A DNA stretch of 64,000 bases, taken from contig JBATDG010000059.1 of NCBI GenBank assembly GCA_049663345.1, positions 62,001 through 126,000 on the forward strand, in the 5' to 3' direction. The DNA is from SZUA-365 sp049663345 (GTDB lineage: Bacteria > Bacteroidota > Ignavibacteria > SZUA-365). Positions 9,022 to 16,327 of this stretch are shown piece after piece (positions within the stretch are counted from its first letter, which is position 1; every line of letters begins with the position of its first letter). Made by a program: the position numbers and the translations under genes. Under the pieces are notes generated by a model, which saw nothing but the letters and a program-made list of their open reading frames with translations, was not told the origin of the DNA and did not search any database.

Positions 9022-9733
9022 AACATTAACCATTACCGGGGCAAGCTCGGAAATCGGCACCGCCATCATGCGGCATCTGGATGCATCATGTGATCTCATG
9101 CTGCTTCATTGCAGCAGCAATCGGGATCGGCTTGAGAAGGCCGCAGAGCAGCTTTCTACGCCGTATGAAATTCTCTGCGCCGATTTTTCAGATGATCAGG
9201 CGCTGACGGACTTTTGCACGAGAATCGGGAAATCAGACGTGCTGATCAATGCTGCGGCCGTGACCAGGACAGACCTTCTGCCGATGCTCGATGATGATGA
9301 TATACAATCGATGCTTCGGGTTAATATCTTCTCGCTGATAAAGATCTGTCAGGCCGTCCTCCCGTACATGTTTTCACGCCGGAAGGGAGTCATCGTAAAT
9401 ATCTCATCGGTCGCCGCATCGCGCGGGAACCGCGGGCAGACTGTCTACGGCGGCACTAAGGGATTTGTGGAATCCTTCTCACGATCGCTTGCCTCCGAAG
9501 CCGGTGCCCGACAGATCCGGGTGAATTGCATCGCGCCCGGTCCGATAGAAGCGGGGAGTCTGAAAACCCTCCTCGCCTACGCTGGAGATGAAATCAGTAC
9601 CAGCCTGCTCTCCAAACGGCTCGGGACACCTGATGACGTGGCGTCGCTCGTCCGTTATCTGTGTTCGGAGGAGGCCGAATTCATTATGGGACAGGTCATA
9701 GGTGTCGACGGCGGCTTCATGAGGGGAGTGTAG
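9014..9733 (+). CDS. Short-chain dehydrogenase/reductase, FabG-like (first copy)
   Basis: A 239-residue classical SDR. The NAD(P)-binding motif is TGASSEIG (8-15), NAAAV follows near 79, and the catalytic triad is Ser132, Tyr145 and Lys149 (VYGGTKG). The tail FIMGQVIGVDGGF is typical of 3-oxoacyl-ACP reductases. ATG at 9014 is preferred: it sits after AGGA and gives the normal SDR N-terminus, while the frame can be extended upstream only into the synthase gene. It overlaps the synthase stop by 8 bp. The predicted step is reduction of 3-oxoacyl-ACP to 3-hydroxyacyl-ACP. Confidence 0.86.
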   Translation: MNKTLTITGASSEIGTAIMRHLDASCDLMLLHCSSNRDRLEKAAEQLSTPYEILCADFSDDQALTDFCTRIGKSDVLINAAAVTRTDLLPMLDDDDIQSMLRVNIFSLIKICQAVLPYMFSRRKGVIVNISSVAASRGNRGQTVYGGTKGFVESFSRSLASEAGARQIRVNCIAPGPIEAGSLKTLLAYAGDEISTSLLSKRLGTPDDVASLVRYLCSEEAEFIMGQVIGVDGGFMRGV

Positions 9734-9735
9734 CC

Positions 9736-10425
9736 ATGCTATCGAAAGTGAACGACGATACCTCCTATGAACACCTGAAGGAACTCTGCGAGAAAAGGAG
9801 TTCCATAAGAGCATTTACGGATGCTAGGATTTCAGACGACGTGATTGCGAAAATACTCTCCGTTGCCGCTACGTCGCCTTACGCATCCGGAAAGCAGAAC
9901 TGGGAGATTACTGTGCTGCAGGACAGGGAAATCCTCCGGCAGATGGCTGAAGCGGTAAGGAAAAAGAGTGCGGACATCATCAGGCATCTGGATGACGAAT
10001 ACGCCGAGGGATTCAGACAGTACTCATCAAAATTTCTCTTTTTCGAGAATGCCCCGGCAGTTCTTGTACTGAGTTTCAGGATTCAGAAATCGGTTTCCCT
10101 GATGCTGAACAGCGCTCTGCGTCCGGGCGCGGACGCTTCTCCTTCACCCGAAGCTGAGGAGCAGCGAATGAAGCAGGAAATCACCGAGTGGGAGCGCGAC
10201 AGCTTCGTGAAGTCCATCTCCTGCGTGGCTATGCTCGTGCTTCTGGCCGCGGAGAGTCTTGGCCTCGGTGCCTGCTATATGACAGGACCCCTGATCGCCG
10301 AAAAGGAAATCGGCGAAATGCTGCATCTGAAAAAAGGCAGAAGCATCGGTGCGATCATCCCGGTGGGCTATTACCCAATACCCGACAAGTCGGAACAAAA
10401 ACCAAATGTGAACAACGAGGAATGA
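9736..10425 (+). CDS. Nitroreductase-family flavoprotein
   Basis: A 229-residue protein with the nitroreductase fold: RSSIRAFTDARIS near the N-terminus (FMN-binding RRSxRxF type), SPYASGKQNWEITVL at about 51-65, and ESLGLGACYMTGP with IGAIIPVGYYP near the end. Family members use FMN and NAD(P)H to reduce or oxidise varied substrates, including double bonds. Start ATG 9736 follows GAGGGG by a few bases; the longer frame from 9661 overlaps the reductase and is not supported. Inside a fatty-acid-like operon it could carry out the otherwise missing enoyl reduction or a desaturation. This is inference. Confidence 0.82.
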   Translation: MLSKVNDDTSYEHLKELCEKRSSIRAFTDARISDDVIAKILSVAATSPYASGKQNWEITVLQDREILRQMAEAVRKKSADIIRHLDDEYAEGFRQYSSKFLFFENAPAVLVLSFRIQKSVSLMLNSALRPGADASPSPEAEEQRMKQEITEWERDSFVKSISCVAMLVLLAAESLGLGACYMTGPLIAEKEIGEMLHLKKGRSIGAIIPVGYYPIPDKSEQKPNVNNEE

Positions 10426-10429
10426 CGAC

Positions 10430-10822
10430 ATGAGTGTTATCGATAATTTCAGGGAGCTTCTCTTGCCGGTTCTTGGTTTCGAGGATATTAATGAATTGCC
10501 GCCCGACGCGGCGCTGGTGAAAGACCTCGGCGCCGACAGTCTGGATTTCGTTGAAATTATGTATGTCATCGAATCGAACTATGGCGTCGTTTTGAAGACG
10601 AGCCAGCTCATTGCAGGAGGGGAGAACATACGGCAGGAGGACATTTTCGAGGACAACAATCTCACTGAACTCGGTCTGCAGCGCATCGAACAGAGCTTTC
10701 CGGGAAGTGCCGGACGCTTTACTGTCGGCATGAGCCGGGTCGATGTCTTTTCAGCAATCACCATTCGCGATATGGCGAACATCATCGACATGAAATTGCA
10801 GGAGGATAAAAAGGATGGTTGA
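10430..10822 (+). CDS. Acyl carrier protein, unusually long
   Basis: A 130-residue carrier protein; ordinary ACPs have about 80. The phosphopantetheine attachment site is Ser37 in DLGADSLDFVEI, followed by an acidic helix. After it lies an insertion of roughly 40-50 residues (about 55-105, including EDNNLTELGLQRIEQ) before the last helix (ITIRDMANIIDMKL). The carrier would tether the growing chain for the synthase, reductases and dehydratase of the operon. The gene sits 4 bp after the nitroreductase stop and overlaps the next reductase by 8 bp. The insertion may be a docking element for the pathway's own enzymes. Confidence 0.85.
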   Translation: MSVIDNFRELLLPVLGFEDINELPPDAALVKDLGADSLDFVEIMYVIESNYGVVLKTSQLIAGGENIRQEDIFEDNNLTELGLQRIEQSFPGSAGRFTVGMSRVDVFSAITIRDMANIIDMKLQEDKKDG

Positions 10823-11537
10823 AGGGAAGAATATTCTGGTCTCAGGCGGGACGGGCTACCTCGGATCCGGCATCTGCAGAACATTACACGCTGCCGGAGC
10901 GAAAGTAACATTCACCTACAACAGGCAGAAAGAAAAGGCAGAAGCACTCTGTCAGGAACTGCCCGGAGCAATTGCTTTGGAACTCGATTTGAGAAATGTC
11001 GATGACATCGAACAGAAGATCAAGTCCTGTATCGATAGTGCGGAACCGTTCGATGTGCTTGTCAATAATGCATCGGTCAGTCACATCCTGCCGCTGTCGA
11101 TGATTGAGGAAGAAGACGCGGACACCGTTTTTGATATCAATATCAAAGGAACTCTGTTTCTTACGAAAGCCGTTGTGCGCGGAATGATAAGGATGAAGAA
11201 AGGGGTGATCGTCAACATTGGTTCGGTCGCGGGACACAGAATGCTGGATGTGCCTGTGACCTACGCGATGAGCAAGGCGGCGATTGCAGGGTTTACAATA
11301 GCGCTCGCATCGGAGCTCAAGCGATTCAATATTCGCGCGAATAATGTCGTCCCGGGAATGATGGAGGGCGGCGTCTCCAAGGGAATCCCTGAGGACCTCC
11401 AGCAGCTATTCATCAGCCATTGTGCGGCAGGCCGCGCTGGTAAGGCGGAGGATGTTTCCGAGATGGTCTGTTTTCTTGCTTCGGAAAAGGCGTCCTACAT
11501 CAACGGACAAACCATTTTTGTGGATGGAGGGTTCTAG
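10815..11537 (+). CDS. Short-chain dehydrogenase/reductase, FabG-like (second copy)
   Basis: A 240-residue SDR with SGGTGYLG as cofactor loop (10-17), VNNASV near 83, catalytic Ser137, Tyr150 and Lys154 (TYAMSKAA), and the FabG-type tail YINGQTIFVDGGF. It differs clearly from the first reductase of this operon, so the two may act on different chain lengths or positions, or one may act on a non-ACP substrate. The start ATG overlaps the ACP stop by 8 bp. The stop TAG is followed directly by the GTG start of the radical SAM gene. Confidence 0.86.
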   Translation: MVEGKNILVSGGTGYLGSGICRTLHAAGAKVTFTYNRQKEKAEALCQELPGAIALELDLRNVDDIEQKIKSCIDSAEPFDVLVNNASVSHILPLSMIEEEDADTVFDINIKGTLFLTKAVVRGMIRMKKGVIVNIGSVAGHRMLDVPVTYAMSKAAIAGFTIALASELKRFNIRANNVVPGMMEGGVSKGIPEDLQQLFISHCAAGRAGKAEDVSEMVCFLASEKASYINGQTIFVDGGF

Positions 11538-12935
11538 GTGCCAAAGGAGATATATATAAATTCCACACTCGCGTTCTGCACGCATTGCAATGAGTCAGAA
11601 TTTGCCCGGATAGTATCGCGGGACGGGAAAGTCTTTCTTGAGAGAATGTGTCCGACACTTGGCGTGCAGTCTGTGATCATTGCCTCGGACGACGCCTGGT
11701 ACTCGGAACGTATGCATCTCCACAGCACATTTCCTGAACCGAAAGTAAAAAAGGAAGCTGTCCACGGCTGTCCGAAAGATTGCGGAATCTGCGAATGGCA
11801 TTCAAATGCTATCACGCTTCCGATATTTTCCATCACCAACGACTGCAACCTAGACTGTCCGAAATGCTTCACCTACAATCGACAGGATGCGAAGTACTAC
11901 AAATCCGTCGATGAAACTAAGCAGATAATCGGTGAGATTGTCCGTCAGTCAGGCGGAGTGCAGATCATCAATCTGACAGGCGGAGAACCAACGCTCCATC
12001 CCGATCTATTCGCTATTATCGATGCCTGCCGCGAAGAGGGGATTGACCGCATCACGATGAACACCAACGGACTGCGCATCGCTTCCGACAGGGGTTTTGC
12101 AGAGCGGATTAAGGAGTCCGGCATTCAGTTGGTCCTGTCTCTCGATACACTTTCGCCGGAACGGAGCCGCATCATTTACGGAGCAGATATCGTTGAGAAA
12201 AAGCTGAAGGCCCTGGAGTATCTCGAAGAACTCGACATTCCGATAACCATTCTATCGGTGGCCGTCAAGAATCTGAACGAACAGGACATTGCTGACATTG
12301 CTTCGACATACCTGAAGCGTGCGTTCGTTCGGAGTGTGACTATTCAGAATATGACATTCACCGGGCTCAATGGCAGCCAATTCCAGCCCCGCGAGCATCT
12401 GACCATCGACGACGTGGAGCGGTCTCTTGCGGTCAATCCTGAATTCAGCGGGGAGGATTTCTTTCCGCTGGCGTCGTATCACCCGCTCTGCTATTCGGTC
12501 GCGTACTATTTCTCCAAAGACGGGGTGATCGTGCCTCTGAGTAAATTGCTTCCGAGAGATACACTGATTCGCATGTCGGCTGATTCATACTTCATCAACC
12601 CGAGGCAGAATTTATCAAGAGATTTGATGAGCGGCATCAATGCGCTGTGGGCGGAAGGCGCTGATGAGGGGCTGATAAAAATGCTGAAGCAGATGATTAC
12701 GGAGCTGTATCCGAATGACCGGGAGATTGCACGCGAAGAACAGCTTCGTTATATCGAGCAGCACTTCAAGATGATATACATTCATCCCCACATGGACGAA
12801 GACAATTTCGATATTGACCGCGTGAGCCGCTGCGGTGATATCGTACCCGACGAAAGCGGCAGAATGATTCCCGCATGTTCATACAATCTGCTCTACCGCC
12901 AGGAGGATGCACGATTTTGGGTACAGGACACATGA
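11538..12935 (+). CDS. Radical SAM enzyme resembling the MJ0619/Tes lipid-synthase family (copy 1)
   Basis: A 465-residue enzyme starting with GTG. The radical SAM cluster is Cys103-x3-Cys107-x2-Cys110 (TNDCNLDCPKCF), with GGEP at 148-151. An N-terminal module carries C14-x2-C17, Cys38, and C78-x3-C82-x2-C85 (CPKDCGIC). The C-terminus has FDIDRVSRCG and, 15 or so residues on, IPACSYN. This order (CxxC, CPxDCGxC, CNLxCPxC, then a terminal MD-NFDxxR-RC-IPxCxYN box) is the pattern of the MJ0619-like group that includes archaeal tetraether lipid synthase, which joins lipid tails through C-C bonds. Assignment to the family is fairly firm; substrate and reaction are unknown. A paralogue follows at 14243. 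Confidence 0.85.
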   Translation: MPKEIYINSTLAFCTHCNESEFARIVSRDGKVFLERMCPTLGVQSVIIASDDAWYSERMHLHSTFPEPKVKKEAVHGCPKDCGICEWHSNAITLPIFSITNDCNLDCPKCFTYNRQDAKYYKSVDETKQIIGEIVRQSGGVQIINLTGGEPTLHPDLFAIIDACREEGIDRITMNTNGLRIASDRGFAERIKESGIQLVLSLDTLSPERSRIIYGADIVEKKLKALEYLEELDIPITILSVAVKNLNEQDIADIASTYLKRAFVRSVTIQNMTFTGLNGSQFQPREHLTIDDVERSLAVNPEFSGEDFFPLASYHPLCYSVAYYFSKDGVIVPLSKLLPRDTLIRMSADSYFINPRQNLSRDLMSGINALWAEGADEGLIKMLKQMITELYPNDREIAREEQLRYIEQHFKMIYIHPHMDEDNFDIDRVSRCGDIVPDESGRMIPACSYNLLYRQEDARFWVQDT

Positions 12936-13681
12936 AAGCAGCGAAGAAACATGGGGCGGATGCGAGCGTTCTCCTCCTTGCGGCGGCAACACTGATCCTG
13001 CTGCTGCCAGCGGCAGTGCGCGCACAGACCGACTGCGATCTTGACAAAACGCTTCGAATGTTCGAGGAGGCTTACGCTCCGGTGCGGGACTACACCTGCC
13101 TCCTGTCAAAAAAGGAGTGGATAGACGGGGAGTATGTAGTGTGGAACAATGTTACATATAAATTCCGCAAACCGGACTGCTACTACATGAAATGGACGGA
13201 AGGGGAGAACTTCGGGCGGGAAATAATTTATGCCGGTAAAAAGTACGGCTACAAGCTGGAAGTGCATCTCGGCGGCATGCTCAATGTGATGAACTTCAGC
13301 CTCGATCCGAAGGGGTCCATCGCACTGCGTTCTAGCCGTCACCCGATCATGGAGTCCGATTTCGGCTTCATACTTCGGATGATTCAACAGAACGTGCGGA
13401 AAGCACAGAAGGAGAAATCCGCTGTTATCGATTGTCTCGGTGAAGCGGAGATTGATGGCAGAAAGGTGCGGCATTACAGGGCGGAATTTCCGAAGAAGAA
13501 GGGATTCATCAATCACATAATCAACATCTCCGTCGATGACGAGACAAATCTTCCGATAAGGATTGAAATGTTGGACTGGAACGACCGGCTGGTTGAATCC
13601 TACACCTTTTCCGATCTGAAAATCAACACGGGTTTGAAGGATGCGGATTTCGACACGAAAAACGAAGCCTACGGTTACTGA
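12932..13681 (+). CDS. Periplasmic DUF1571 protein (LolA-like fold)
   Basis: A 249-residue exported protein. ATG 12932 overlaps the preceding stop (ATGA) and gives a signal peptide whose hydrophobic core (ASVLLLAAATLILLLPAAV) ends at RAQ. The rest (DYTCLLSKKEW, NNVTYKFRKPDCYYMKW, GEAEIDGRKVRHYRAEF, DDETNLPIRIEMLDW) matches the DUF1571 family. That family has the half-barrel fold of LolA/LppX-type lipid or lipoprotein carriers. Lying between two radical SAM genes in a lipid-type operon, it is a good candidate to carry the product across the periplasm. That role is inferred, not shown. Confidence 0.75.
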   Translation: MKAAKKHGADASVLLLAAATLILLLPAAVRAQTDCDLDKTLRMFEEAYAPVRDYTCLLSKKEWIDGEYVVWNNVTYKFRKPDCYYMKWTEGENFGREIIYAGKKYGYKLEVHLGGMLNVMNFSLDPKGSIALRSSRHPIMESDFGFILRMIQQNVRKAQKEKSAVIDCLGEAEIDGRKVRHYRAEFPKKKGFINHIINISVDDETNLPIRIEMLDWNDRLVESYTFSDLKINTGLKDADFDTKNEAYGY

Positions 13682-13682
13682 T

Positions 13683-14246
13683 ATGGATGCAGAACAGATA
13701 TCACAGCTGCGTGAAGCATATCAGGAATTCCTGTTGTCAGACCGGGCGTTTTTCGAATTCCCCGTAGGTGATGATCCGCGTATGCGGAACAAGGTTCCGT
13801 TTCGGGTCCTTTTTCCCGGCATGCACAGAGCGGCGTACTACGTCAGACACGTAATCGCGCGCATCGCGCAGATGATAGACTATTCACCAGTGAAGGTCCT
13901 GCTCTACCGGTCGATCGGTTTTCGCATTGGAAAAGGCGTCTATATTTCTCCGGAAGTGATTCTTGATTCTCAATTCCCGCAATTCATCGACATTGGTGAT
14001 TATGTAGTGCTGGGATGGGGAGCGAAGATATTCGTTCATGATTACGACGGAGTCGTGTACCGGATCGGCAGGGTTAGTATCGGAGCCGGGTCAGTGATAG
14101 GCGGATTCTCGATGATCCGTTCCGGTGCGGCCATAAGCGAAAATTCGCTGGTGAAGGTCAGCAGCCGGATCGATTCCGGCGGCCATCATGGCATCGTCTC
14201 ACTCGAGAAGCTGCGAGAGGAATGGAAAAACAGGGAGGAGAAGTGA
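13683..14246 (+). CDS. Left-handed beta-helix (hexapeptide-repeat) acyltransferase
   Basis: A 187-residue protein. After a helical N-terminus, residues about 75-165 show hexapeptide repeats (IGFRIGKGVYISPEVIL, IDIGDYVVLGWGAKIF, VSIGAGSVIGGFSMI, GAAISENSLVKVSS). A candidate catalytic His lies in IFVHDYDG. Related enzymes transfer acetyl or acyl groups to sugars or other hydroxyl acceptors. The start ATG 13683 follows the previous stop by one base; the upstream extension lies wholly inside the DUF1571 gene. The role proposed from context is transfer of the finished chain, or acetylation of the product. Confidence 0.8.
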   Translation: MDAEQISQLREAYQEFLLSDRAFFEFPVGDDPRMRNKVPFRVLFPGMHRAAYYVRHVIARIAQMIDYSPVKVLLYRSIGFRIGKGVYISPEVILDSQFPQFIDIGDYVVLGWGAKIFVHDYDGVVYRIGRVSIGAGSVIGGFSMIRSGAAISENSLVKVSSRIDSGGHHGIVSLEKLREEWKNREEK

Positions 14247-15607
14247 AGCGCGTGTACATGCATACGCAGGCATTGTGCGGGACCTGCATGAAAAAAGTTC
14301 AGGCAAGGATCATTCGGGAAAACGGGCAGGTGCTTCTTGAGAAATTCTGTTCCGAGCATCGGTTCTCAAAGACGCTGCTATCTACCGACGTGGATTGGTA
14401 TGAGCAGAGCATGGCGTTTATCAAGCCGAGGGAATATCCGCTCAGGAGCAATACCGACGCCTTTATCGGGTGTCCGGAATCCTGCGGGCTGTGTGAGGAA
14501 CATCAACAGCACACCTGTCTTCCGGTCATCGAAATATCCGATGAGTGTGATATCGATTGTCCCGTTTGTCTGAAGGATTTCAACGATTTGGATACGCTGA
14601 CTCCTGAAGAGTATCGTTCGATCATCGACGGCTTGCTCGCCTCGGAGAAAACGGTTGATGTAATCAATCTCAGTGGCGGCGAGCCGACAATGCATCCGGA
14701 TTTGGAGAGCTTCATCAACTATGCTCTCGAACGGGGAGTCACACAGGTCAGTGTTTCAACGAATGGCTTGAGACTGCTCAGGGATGAGAAACTCCGTACG
14801 ATTTTCAGGGAAACCGGATCCGTCGTCGCATTGCAATTCGATGGCTTCGAATCTTCCACGTATGAAAAGCTCCGTCAGGTCGACATCTCTCATGAGAAGC
14901 TGCGCCTGATGGAGATCATGGAAGCAGAGAATATCAACTATTCACTGGTCACGACCGTTGCCAAAGGAATTAATGACACTGAAATTCCGGGAATCATCGA
15001 TTTGTTCTTCGAGTCGCAGGCATTAAGCATTATGTTTCAGCCTGTCGCCTTTACCGGCAGTGCCATGGAAATGGATATGGAACGTCACCGGTTGACGATC
15101 CCGGATGTCGTGCGGGAAATCGAAAAAAGCAGCTACGTCAAACCCGGGGATTTCAATCCGCTGCCATGCTCGCATTATTCCTGTTTCGCACTTTCATATT
15201 ATCTCGCTGCGGGGGATGGGACATTTTTCAGCTTAAAGGAATTTCTCGGCTTCGAAAACTACCTCCAATCCATAGCAAACAAGACACTGCCGGGACTCGA
15301 TCTCGAGGGTATGCAGCGGATGAAGGAGCGGATGTATGAGATCTGGTCGGCAGCGGACAGCAGTGCAGTCAGCGAGACGATTCTCAAGCGGATCCGGAGT
15401 GTGATGTGCGATCTGGAATCCTGCGGATACACCCGCAAAAACGCTCTGAACGCGGGCATGAAAAACATGAAGGCGGTATTCATCCATCATTTCATGGATG
15501 TTCACAACTTCGATTTCGGACGAATCGTGAAGTGCTGCAATCCCTACGCAAAAAAGGACGGGAAGCTCGTTCCCATCTGCGTTCAAAATGTTTTCCATTC
15601 CAAATAG
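14243..15607 (+). CDS. Radical SAM enzyme resembling the MJ0619/Tes lipid-synthase family (copy 2)
   Basis: A 454-residue paralogue of the enzyme at 11538. GTG at 14243 is chosen: it overlaps the previous stop (GTGA), has GGGAGGAG just upstream, and gives an N-terminus that aligns with copy 1; an upstream ATG at 14222 is less likely. Cysteines follow the same plan: C12-x2-C15, C36, C77-x3-C81-x2-C84 (CPESCGLC), and the radical cluster C102-x3-C106-x2-C109. SGGEPTMHP follows near 148. The C-terminus is especially family-like: HHFMDVHNFDFGRIVKCC, then LVPICVQN. The two copies are clearly diverged, suggesting successive or different radical steps on one lipid. Confidence 0.86.
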   Translation: MKRVYMHTQALCGTCMKKVQARIIRENGQVLLEKFCSEHRFSKTLLSTDVDWYEQSMAFIKPREYPLRSNTDAFIGCPESCGLCEEHQQHTCLPVIEISDECDIDCPVCLKDFNDLDTLTPEEYRSIIDGLLASEKTVDVINLSGGEPTMHPDLESFINYALERGVTQVSVSTNGLRLLRDEKLRTIFRETGSVVALQFDGFESSTYEKLRQVDISHEKLRLMEIMEAENINYSLVTTVAKGINDTEIPGIIDLFFESQALSIMFQPVAFTGSAMEMDMERHRLTIPDVVREIEKSSYVKPGDFNPLPCSHYSCFALSYYLAAGDGTFFSLKEFLGFENYLQSIANKTLPGLDLEGMQRMKERMYEIWSAADSSAVSETILKRIRSVMCDLESCGYTRKNALNAGMKNMKAVFIHHFMDVHNFDFGRIVKCCNPYAKKDGKLVPICVQNVFHSK

Positions 15608-15620
15608 CGGAAGGTTCGTT

Positions 15621-16253
15621 GTGAAAGCCCTGGACAGGTTCAAAGAAAACAAGTCGTTCATCGTCAATATTTACATCGCGCTGAACTACTTCATTTTCGT
15701 TGTCGCTTCCCTGTATTATTCATTTACCGAAGAGACGCTCGATTACAACATCATCGCCTATACGCTTCATTCGGCCATCCTGATCTATTTCATTGTCATC
15801 AGGAAGCCGCACAAGCACTTTGACATGAGCTTTCTCCACCAGTGCATTGCTCTCGCGGGATTCTACTCCGGCATCATTTTCATCTGGCAGCCGGAGACAG
15901 GCGGCGCTACCGAGGAATTGATTTCAAACATCATCATTTTCGCGGCGAATATTCTGGGAGCCGTGACAATCTTCAACCTGGGACGCAGTTTCGGTATCAT
16001 GATCGCTGTTCGCGAAATCAAGACCGGCGGTCTGTATTCACTCGTCCGGCATCCGATGTATAGCACGGATCTTCTCCTGCGAATCGGGTTCATGGTCAAT
16101 CACTTCAATGTTGCGACCGGGATTCTCATCTTCATATCCATCGGCTTTAATTTCTACCGTGCGATACTCGAAGAGAAATACCTGAGTGAGCAGGAAGAGT
16201 ATCGCATGTATATGCAGAAGGTAAAATACCGGTTTATCCCGTATGTCATATAA
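15621..16253 (+). CDS. ICMT/phospholipid-methyltransferase-like membrane protein
   Basis: A 210-residue integral membrane protein with about five hydrophobic spans. The C-terminal third carries the ICMT/PEMT signature: GGLYSLVRHPMYSTDLLLRIG, later EEKYLSEQEEYRMYMQKVKYRFIPY. Such enzymes use SAM to methylate lipid-bound carboxylates, amines or similar groups at the membrane. GTG 15621 with GGAAGG upstream is favoured; an ATG at 15588 overlaps the radical SAM gene by 20 bp and is possible. It is the last gene of the lipid-type operon. A role in capping or methylating the product is inferred. Confidence 0.78.
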   Translation: MKALDRFKENKSFIVNIYIALNYFIFVVASLYYSFTEETLDYNIIAYTLHSAILIYFIVIRKPHKHFDMSFLHQCIALAGFYSGIIFIWQPETGGATEELISNIIIFAANILGAVTIFNLGRSFGIMIAVREIKTGGLYSLVRHPMYSTDLLLRIGFMVNHFNVATGILIFISIGFNFYRAILEEKYLSEQEEYRMYMQKVKYRFIPYVI

Positions 16254-16327
16254 ATCCGTGCCCGATGCCGTCAATCGGAACACCGTTCTTCCTGTGCTGG
16301 CCACGCTATTATTAATGCTTCATGCTC

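Noticed and set aside
5183..16253. Naming the operon a ladderane or aryl-polyene cluster
   Set aside because: Composition overlaps, but key marker genes (phytoene-desaturase-like for ladderane; MMPL exporter and aryl starter genes for aryl polyene) are absent, so the product is left open.
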